Below are positions 57,780 through 64,000 of a DNA stretch of 64,000 nt, piece by piece; the first letter of the stretch is position 1; the number at the start of each line of letters is the position of its first letter. Position numbers and translations under genes: made by a program. The notes beneath the pieces are model-generated. The model was given only the letters and a program-made list of their open reading frames with translations, had not been told where the DNA came from and ran no database searches. The stretch is from positions 488,087-552,086 of the forward strand of contig CAUYUJ010014604.1 in NCBI GenBank assembly GCA_963575745.1. Reading direction: 5' to 3'. The stretch is from Prorocentrum cordatum. Lineage: Eukaryota > Sar > Dinophyceae > Prorocentrales > Prorocentraceae.

Positions 57780-59624
57780 TGGGCCAATGCTTTTCCTGCA
57801 TACGTGAAACAAAGGCACTATTACAGAGGCCTCAATGCCATGGTGGTATGGAGCGCGAACGACATCGCATGTGCCAACCACGGACATAACACCGTGGACA
57901 TGCGTCGTCACGAGGATCGAGCACCTACCGCTGTGCGCGAGCTCCAGAAGATGGAATGTGAGGGCGGCGTCCCGACGCTCATGCCAGTGCACGTACAAGT
58001 GGATGTATCACGATTTGTCGATGTGATGCAGTGCTTCCGTTGCCCCGCGGTTATGGGGCCTGGCAAAGCAGCGCAGTGGGGTGCACACCCGAACTTTGAT
58101 TACCACACGGACGATTTGATCAGGACGATGCAAAATCGTGGTATTACAGTTCTTCCATCAGACCACTGGATAGAAGCGTACGATAGAATTACGCCTCAGG
58201 CTTGGCATGCAAAACAGAACAACCACAACATGACAATGTTTACGACACAGTTCTGCGACGCAGTATGCTATCGTAACTTCTGCGCTTTGAATCAGTCACT
58301 GCCTTCTCAGCCGTATCCATTCAGGCCTCCCATCATGACTCCCGTCACGGACGAGCAAGCCTACAGACAGGCCAAGGAGATCATGGAGGCTCTTGACTTC
58401 AGAGAGAGGATCACAAACGAATGGAAGAGAGATCTCAGCCTCACGACGCTGCTGACACAGACAGCAGGCGAGATGGCTCATTGTGTTTGGATGGCATCAT
58501 GTGCCGATGGTACGCTGCCGGCATCACTGCCTGCTACCGCAGGTGACCCAAGCGTGCCTATTCCTGGAATCCCGACGCAGCCACCAGCACTTGATCCTCG
58601 CGAGCCGAACAAGGCTATTCCTCAGAACGATCCATTTGGTCCTGCATATGATGAGTTATTTAGTTCACTCTTACTGCTGATGGATGACTACCCTGGGGCA
58701 TGGGCATCCTGGGATTCAGTCGAGAAACAAGAGCTCCTCCACCCCAAGACCATCAAAACAGTTGAAGATGCACATGCTGTTGCTTGGGTTGTGTTTGAGC
58801 AGCTTCTACAGCAGATTACCGATTTGGACGGAGACGATGAGGCGACCAAATCACGACTCATTGCAGAAGGCAACAGGTTGAACGCCCACCGCGTAGGCCC
58901 TGCTGCCGAGAACCAACAGACCATCGAAGCATGCAACACATTCTTCAGACAAAATGCATTGGATCGAGTGGCATTGGGATACGATCCTGATGTTCCGACT
59001 GCCGTATGGCGCGCGGCGGCCGAGGCGGACCAGCCAGCGCCACCAGGCCCATTGCCTGAGCCACTACAGCCTGGCCCGCAACCGATAGCCGTACCAATGC
59101 CATCAACGCCTGGCCCGCTCCCAAACCGCACGCCAGCCGACCAATCGCCAGCAGATCAGCTCCCGAAAGCCGAGGCAGTCCCGATCCCCGACGACGGCAC
59201 TGACCTAGATGCGATGGAGCTGGAGGCAACTCCTGCCGACGACGACCCTTCTCCACACACGGTGAATTTATTGTCGTGGCAGGACAGCTGCGAGCGTTCT
59301 ATGTGCGAGGACATCAGCCAGGTAGGGATGTTCGACAACGCATGCACTTTTCGAGAGCACAAGCTGCAAGCAGGCATCGTGGATGACCATCCGTACGTTT
59401 CTCCAGTATTGCGGGGTACATCCGCGATCAATGGATTTGCTTGCCTGCAAGATGAGGAATGGTTCGATCAATTGCAGCGCGACGATTGTGTGATTGCTCA
59501 TGCTCCTGATATTGCACAATCTGGTTGTTTTCCAGAATTGAAGTGGATATCGTTACCACATTACGACGATATACGTTTGGTCCTGAATTACTTGATGAGT
59601 GGCTCGGAGAACCCAAAAACATGA
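57780..59624 (+). CDS. Retroelement ORF B, function unknown, Pro-rich C-terminus
   Basis: The frame is continuous with ORF A across TAG 57,777 and stays open for about 614 codons to TGA 59,622-59,624. It has no early ATG, so it probably depends on readthrough of the TAG, or the TAG is a mutation. The N-terminal half looks folded (QRHYYRGLNAMVVWSANDIA; NFDYHTDDLIRTMQNRGITV; FDAVCYRNFCAL-like Cys residues near 58,260). A Pro-rich linker (PPGPLPEPLQPGPQPIAVP) occupies about 59,035-59,170. The end reads WISLPHYDDIRLVLNYLMSG. The TGA overlaps the ATG of ORF C. Confidence 0.55.
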   Translation, partial: WANAFPAYVKQRHYYRGLNAMVVWSANDIACANHGHNTVDMRRHEDRAPTAVRELQKMECEGGVPTLMPVHVQVDVSRFVDVMQCFRCPAVMGPGKAAQWGAHPNFDYHTDDLIRTMQNRGITVLPSDHWIEAYDRITPQAWHAKQNNHNMTMFTTQFCDAVCYRNFCALNQSLPSQPYPFRPPIMTPVTDEQAYRQAKEIMEALDFRERITNEWKRDLSLTTLLTQTAGEMAHCVWMASCADGTLPASLPATAGDPSVPIPGIPTQPPALDPREPNKAIPQNDPFGPAYDELFSSLLLLMDDYPGAWASWDSVEKQELLHPKTIKTVEDAHAVAWVVFEQLLQQITDLDGDDEATKSRLIAEGNRLNAHRVGPAAENQQTIEACNTFFRQNALDRVALGYDPDVPTAVWRAAAEADQPAPPGPLPEPLQPGPQPIAVPMPSTPGPLPNRTPADQSPADQLPKAEAVPIPDDGTDLDAMELEATPADDDPSPHTVNLLSWQDSCERSMCEDISQVGMFDNACTFREHKLQAGIVDDHPYVSPVLRGTSAINGFACLQDEEWFDQLQRDDCVIAHAPDIAQSGCFPELKWISLPHYDDIRLVLNYLMSGSENPKT

Positions 59625-62600
59625 ACAAAGACATCGCGACGATGTTACGCCACGAGATCCGCTACAAGAAATTCCACATTAATCAATTTCACGGTCGACG
59701 TATCAGCATATGGCCGAAGACAACAGATCGTGAGTGGAAGATCCCAAGTAATTGGAAATCCTTTCAGGACATGGTCCGATGGAAATTCAGTGATCGTAAA
59801 AACCACAACGGACCATCCATGGATGCGGCCATGACGCACTTCAAAAAGGATGGTGAAAAAGATGGGTATCCCGATTGGAACGGTTACTACCCGATCTTCA
59901 TCATCCGTGCGTTCCAGAAACATATTGACCCGCAGAAATATCGGATCGAGATATACGCCAAACCAATCCCCGAGGGAGGTGATCCCAGCTGTTTCGATTG
60001 GAACAGCGTTATTGCCATTCGATGTGTTGGAGGCCACAGTTGCGTCAATCCACTTTCCAAACCATGGAACATGGGCTGGGGGAGCCTACAATGGACAGAC
60101 GTGAAATATTTCCACCATGGCACGACATTCCGTGCTTGGTGCAACATTCTCAAGACAGGGATCATTCCAGGCTACGTCGATCCATCTTCTCAAAGAGACA
60201 AGCATTATAAACCATCACCACGCACGGAGGCATTCTTCAGTTCCAGCACATATATAGAGAATGTCCAGAAGAATCCCCACACCTCGGTACAGTCATACAA
60301 GTTCAATCACTACAAGAACGAGGTCGAGCTGGTCATCAACATGGAGATTGCCACAGAAGCTGGTTGCAGATTTTGGTTGGGCGCTCAAGGCGCTATTATG
60401 ACAGAGGACGTAGTTCCAGCAGCGGCAGTCATTGCAATTCGCCGTCTCCAGCCACGCCGCACGCACGGCCAGCAGATATGGCCGGAGGGCTCGCCCTGGG
60501 ACTATCCGCCATTGGCCGCAAGACAACCATTGAGCAAATGCGAAATTTGCGCCGTTCTTCCCGGGCAGGAGTTCATCGATAACCCTCCTGGGATTACACC
60601 AGCTGACGCGGATCACGACATGGATCAGCAGCCAAGGACACCATCAGCATCAGCATCTTCGGCTCAGCGACCGATTGCCCCTCAGCTGGGGGCAACCCCT
60701 GCTGGCCGCATATCTGGCGCCGGCGCCTTGGACGAACAAATGGTCCGCGCTATGATCGCCGAATGCGAGCACAAAACAGAAGATAAAGAACGGTTAATCG
60801 CTATGTCATACTGCCGAGAGGCCCTTCGACCCATCACATCAAAGATTACACAGAAAGATTGGAATCGTCGGCCTATATTTAATAATGTTCGCATGGGGGA
60901 CTTCATTGCCACTAAGAATTGGGGATCTACCAATTGTTATCATTACGACAATCACTACCCCAAGGGCAATCACAACACCAAGGTCCTCATGAACAAGGGC
61001 CACATATACGGCCCAATCATTCATTTCGGAGTCTTTGACAAGTTCTTTGCGGTACAAATACCTATCCTCAACTACGGTTTACGATGGGTAAACGTATGGT
61101 ACAACGACAAAAGCATGCCTCTCAAGGGCGTTGTCTTTGCTTTGCCAGTTCGTGCCGACATTGACCCGAGAGATATGAATACTGCGCTGGAAGGACCATC
61201 CTCATGCCTTGACAAAATACATCAACATAAAACAGATGGTGATCTACCATATCTCGGAATGCCGAGCATTTATAAGCCGCGTATCCCACGTGCGCCGACC
61301 AGACGGCCCGCTCCTCGGACACCCGATCCCGAGGAGCTGGTGGCCACACCTGCCGATGATACTGCTCCCGCGGACGATGGGCCCCAACAAAAGGCAGGCC
61401 AATCTGCTGAACCTCTGGTTACCGTCATTGTGGATATATCAAACATACCACTCACTGCCGAGGAGAAAGCGGCAAATGACAACATGAGAGCAGATCTATC
61501 AGCAGAGATCCAAGCAGATGAGCACGTCGACGCGAGCATCCTCGACAATATTATCGACCCGCCAGAAGACTTCCTCAACCACCCCGACTACGACCCAGAG
61601 GAGGACTCAAAGTGGATCAAACAATCATATGACCACCGCATATACCGCTGGACATCGCAGTTGTTGGTGGACTCACCTATGATAAAGGTGAAACAAATCA
61701 TTGAGGTGCACACTGGCGCGGACAGATTTGTGATGGATAAAGCACAGTCGTACTTGCGATTTGAGATTCAATTCGGATCCAAAACATGGAACGCGAAGAC
61801 ATACTATTTGGATTACAATCATACCCACAAATGGGCACGCGACTTACCAATTTGCAGTGCAGACAGCTTCTTCAAACAGTTGGTGCACTACCTGGGCCCA
61901 GAGGTCATCGAGGAGTCGACTACAGGCGTCTTCCAATGGATCTCTAAAGTGTATCAAATTATATTGATGGACAGTATTGGGGAGCTCCGTGATTTCACAA
62001 AAGATGCTATTCATCAGAACCATCCTGCACTCCAGACGTTGCGTGATTTATTTACACATTGCACCAAGACATTCGGCAATCCAGGCTTCCCCGTATGGAC
62101 GGAGCTGGTGGAAACACCTGCCGCGCCACGTGACCCAGGCGCGGAGCAGGGCGTTCCCCAGGATCCAGGCAGCATTGCATCCGCAGCTCCAGAACAGGAA
62201 ACCATGGTACGGATCATAGCCGAACAGAAGGGAATCAACCGCGAGGAGGGTGACAACGAGTCCGCCTTGCAGGAAGAGGCTAGCCGTATCCGTACAGAAA
62301 ACGTATGCCATGGTAATACTGATGACGCGGACAACGACACGACCGAGTACGTAGGACTGCCAGGGGAAATATTGTCTAGGATCGAGATCGAGGGAATGAC
62401 CAGATCGATCGCTTCCCGACCGAACGCCGAGATCAACCGCGATGCCATGGATCAGATCGGCCGCAGTCTTGCTCGTGGTCGGGAAACTCGCTGGGGATCT
62501 CGTGAGCACCTCACGATTGACGGAGCCCCTGAAGATATTCAGCATGATATCGCGCGATGTCGGAATTGCGATCGCATCTTATCCCTAGGGATCGTTGCAG

Positions 62601-63787
62601 ATGAAGGTACCCTTTGTGACATCTGCTGGCAGTGCGCTGTTGCCGTAGGTGCTGCGGGTAAAAGTACCGCTGTCGAGAGCGGCCTGGCATACCCCCAGAA
62701 GCTGACCCACTGTATCAAGACGACGCTCTCCCAGGACGACATCACGAGGTACATGAGAGACGGAGCGCAGGTCATCATGGCGGGCAAGCGCTCTATTCCA
62801 GGCAATGAGAAAGACGTGCTGAGGAGAATGGCCAATTCCGCTAGGAAGAGGTATGAGAAGTGGGTCGCCTCTGGCTCCCCTCCTGCACGCATGTGCAGAT
62901 TGATGGGCGAGCGTGAGGACGACAGACCTCTACGCCATCCATTTGCCAATCTCATTCAGCGCTTTCTCAATGATTTGAAGTTCCACCGCCAAATGACAGG
63001 CGCTCGTGTTAATAAAGGCAAGAACGCCTATACCATTGAGGACATGCGCGACGCAGGTGAAATCCTCGAGACCAGCATCAGGACTGGCCAAGCTGGTCGG
63101 AAGAAGTGGTGGTTGAACGCAGGCAGACTCGACAGAAGCACGCGGCAGGCGCGCGGACTTGTCACGATTGCCCTCCCCAGGGGGGATGGCGCCCGTGAGA
63201 GAGTCACGCAGCGCAAGCTTGCCGCGCTCGCTAATGTTGAGCCCGCCTTGGGTTCCACTGACCAGAGGGGGGTTGCTTCAGGGGTGAGAACCGATCCGAT
63301 CGAACCTGATGCACACTCCCAGTACTCTGATGATGCCATGGAGCCACGCATGCCGCGGCACCCGCCGCCGCCGCCGCGCCCCGCTCCTGGCGACGCTGCA
63401 GGGTCCAGCGCCTCTGGCGCGCAGGACTACATGCCCGCGAGGCCGCGCGGCGCTGCAGCGCAGCGGCAGGACAGCGACGACATCCGCAGACCTACTGCAC
63501 CTCCCCGCGCCAAGAGGGCGCGCATGGCGGAGGACTACGCTACATGGTGGCGCGACGAGCTGGAGGACAGCCAGTGGGGCCCCATATACTGGAGCTACTA
63601 CATCAAATGCTGGATATACATCACGGACAGCAACGACGAGTTCGTCTACGTCCGCGACATCCAGTACAATGGGTGGTTCCGCCACTGGATCCCGAGGACT
63701 CCCTGGGGGACCTTCAAGACGAGCTACGTGTCGTGCGGTGGCCACAGGATGTGGGGCCGCAGGTTCTACGAGATGGGGAACGCGTAG
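59621..63787 (+). CDS. Retroelement ORF C: Tpt1/KptA-like 2'-phosphotransferase domain plus long C-terminal part
   Basis: ATG 59,621 overlaps the ORF B stop as ATGA, and the frame is uninterrupted for 1,388 residues. Residues 1-270 resemble the RNA 2'-phosphotransferase Tpt1/KptA: MNKDIATMLRHE (Arg10-His11) fits the N-terminal LRH motif, AIRCVGGHS (Arg134) the IRA-x-QGHS motif, FHHGTTFRAW (165-168) the HGT motif, and RFWLGAQGAIMTEDVVP (about 250-266) the C-terminal strand. The spacing from LRH to the second Arg is longer than usual, and the fourth catalytic Arg of the family is not obvious (HYKNEVEL at its place). Tpt1 removes a splice-junction 2'-phosphate using NAD+. Further on are a second folded region (430-540), a C-x2-C/C-x2-C ribbon (980-1005, CRNCDRIL, CDICWQC), a Pro/Ala/Arg linker and a Trp-rich end (WWRDELEDSQWGPIYWSYYI). 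Catalytic activity is not proven. Confidence 0.6.
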   Translation: MNKDIATMLRHEIRYKKFHINQFHGRRISIWPKTTDREWKIPSNWKSFQDMVRWKFSDRKNHNGPSMDAAMTHFKKDGEKDGYPDWNGYYPIFIIRAFQKHIDPQKYRIEIYAKPIPEGGDPSCFDWNSVIAIRCVGGHSCVNPLSKPWNMGWGSLQWTDVKYFHHGTTFRAWCNILKTGIIPGYVDPSSQRDKHYKPSPRTEAFFSSSTYIENVQKNPHTSVQSYKFNHYKNEVELVINMEIATEAGCRFWLGAQGAIMTEDVVPAAAVIAIRRLQPRRTHGQQIWPEGSPWDYPPLAARQPLSKCEICAVLPGQEFIDNPPGITPADADHDMDQQPRTPSASASSAQRPIAPQLGATPAGRISGAGALDEQMVRAMIAECEHKTEDKERLIAMSYCREALRPITSKITQKDWNRRPIFNNVRMGDFIATKNWGSTNCYHYDNHYPKGNHNTKVLMNKGHIYGPIIHFGVFDKFFAVQIPILNYGLRWVNVWYNDKSMPLKGVVFALPVRADIDPRDMNTALEGPSSCLDKIHQHKTDGDLPYLGMPSIYKPRIPRAPTRRPAPRTPDPEELVATPADDTAPADDGPQQKAGQSAEPLVTVIVDISNIPLTAEEKAANDNMRADLSAEIQADEHVDASILDNIIDPPEDFLNHPDYDPEEDSKWIKQSYDHRIYRWTSQLLVDSPMIKVKQIIEVHTGADRFVMDKAQSYLRFEIQFGSKTWNAKTYYLDYNHTHKWARDLPICSADSFFKQLVHYLGPEVIEESTTGVFQWISKVYQIILMDSIGELRDFTKDAIHQNHPALQTLRDLFTHCTKTFGNPGFPVWTELVETPAAPRDPGAEQGVPQDPGSIASAAPEQETMVRIIAEQKGINREEGDNESALQEEASRIRTENVCHGNTDDADNDTTEYVGLPGEILSRIEIEGMTRSIASRPNAEINRDAMDQIGRSLARGRETRWGSREHLTIDGAPEDIQHDIARCRNCDRILSLGIVADEGTLCDICWQCAVAVGAAGKSTAVESGLAYPQKLTHCIKTTLSQDDITRYMRDGAQVIMAGKRSIPGNEKDVLRRMANSARKRYEKWVASGSPPARMCRLMGEREDDRPLRHPFANLIQRFLNDLKFHRQMTGARVNKGKNAYTIEDMRDAGEILETSIRTGQAGRKKWWLNAGRLDRSTRQARGLVTIALPRGDGARERVTQRKLAALANVEPALGSTDQRGVASGVRTDPIEPDAHSQYSDDAMEPRMPRHPPPPPRPAPGDAAGSSASGAQDYMPARPRGAAAQRQDSDDIRRPTAPPRAKRARMAEDYATWWRDELEDSQWGPIYWSYYIKCWIYITDSNDEFVYVRDIQYNGWFRHWIPRTPWGTFKTSYVSCGGHRMWGRRFYEMGNA

Positions 63788-63805
63788 TAGAGTCGGCCGC
63801 CAGGC

Positions 63806-63860
63806 CCACCGCTCGAAAGGCTTGAACTTCATCATGATACAAGTTCGCCTTGAGCGGTGG
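63806..63860 (+). other. Strong stem-loop 19 bases after the ORF C stop
   Basis: CCACCGCTC (63,806-63,814) pairs with GAGCGGTGG (63,852-63,860). The inner AGGC and GAACTT also pair with GCCT and AAGTTC, with small bulges and a loop of about 12 bases (CATCATGATAC). It could be a 3'-end or packaging element of the retroelement RNA. Confidence 0.7.
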
Positions 63861-64000
63861 CTATTATATTCTTTTAGGCCGCTTCGCTATCTAAGACAAG
63901 TGGCCACGCATACGCGCATATTTTGCGATAACCAAGGCAGCCTCCTAAGGAGCAACGCCAGCGGGAGTCGCCAAACAGAGAATTTATACATATGCAACTT
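63861..64000. other. Untranslated end of the retroelement
   Basis: About 140 bases without a reading frame. CAGCCTCCTAAGGAG is a weak inverted repeat. No polypurine tract or LTR start can be assigned. Confidence 0.4.

Larger units (their letters stand above)
46700..64000 (+). mobile_element. Giant Ty1/copia-type retrotransposon, 3' end probably outside the window
   Basis: Gag, protease, integrase, reverse transcriptase and RNase H follow in the copia order (PR-IN-RT-RH) between 46.9 and 55.7 kb. The same-strand coding region then continues for about 8 kb to TAG 63,785-63,787. I found no direct repeat at both ends that could be an LTR. The 5' limit is set only by the first Gag codons, and the 3' LTR, if present, lies after 64,000. 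GGTTATCAACCC near 46,841 faintly resembles a primer-binding site, but this is not convincing. The known members of this order are usually 4-10 kb; coding sequence here alone is about 16.9 kb. Confidence 0.75.

Overview
The window looks like nuclear DNA of a dinoflagellate. The evidence is a GC-rich background crowded with micro- and minisatellites, isolated short blocks of credible codons separated by satellite-filled gaps (apparent short exons), basic and acidic low-complexity proteins, and a Ty1/copia retrotransposon whose Gag carries CCCH zinc fingers. No species call is possible from sequence alone. No rRNA, tRNA or CRISPR array was recognised.

Layout. 1-12.7 kb is almost gene-free: C-rich minisatellites, a segmental repeat present three times, a long (CCA)n tract, a degenerate telomere-like TTAGGG block followed by a duplicated roughly 1-kb module, a 73-bp satellite, and a large CACCCGG minisatellite next to a GAGGCT array. 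13.3-18.9 kb has an Asp-rich reading frame, a candidate multi-exon gene (14.8-16.7 kb), a 48-nt near-perfect palindrome, and a basic/acidic protein gene (17.94-18.84 kb). 19-24 kb is microsatellite-rich, with a 42-nt poly-G and 34- and 58-nt poly-T runs. 24.1-28.1 kb is the best candidate for a host multi-exon gene, followed by a second Asp-rich frame that has no ATG. 30.3-38.9 kb has three transposon-like genes in one orientation: an LDLG-motif protein with a candidate intron, a DDE/KDZ-like transposase, and a DUF3987-like protein in exons. 39-46.6 kb is again repeats (TTAGC, GTAGAT, CACCCGG, GAGGCT, GGA, GAGGATCGAGG) plus one hypothetical gene.

46.9 kb to the window end is one very large copia-type element. 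Gag (coiled coil plus three CCCH fingers) and Pol (DSG protease, DDE integrase, YVDD reverse transcriptase, RNase H) occupy 46.9-55.7 kb. A further 8 kb of coding sequence follows in the same orientation (ORF A, B and C). ORF C overlaps ORF B by ATGA and begins with a domain resembling the RNA 2'-phosphotransferase Tpt1/KptA. This is the most unusual content of the window. The element carries four in-frame stops and several frame changes, some at homopolymers or a microsatellite. It is therefore either decaying, partly mis-assembled, or dependent on recoding. No LTR pair was found; the 3' LTR may lie beyond the window.
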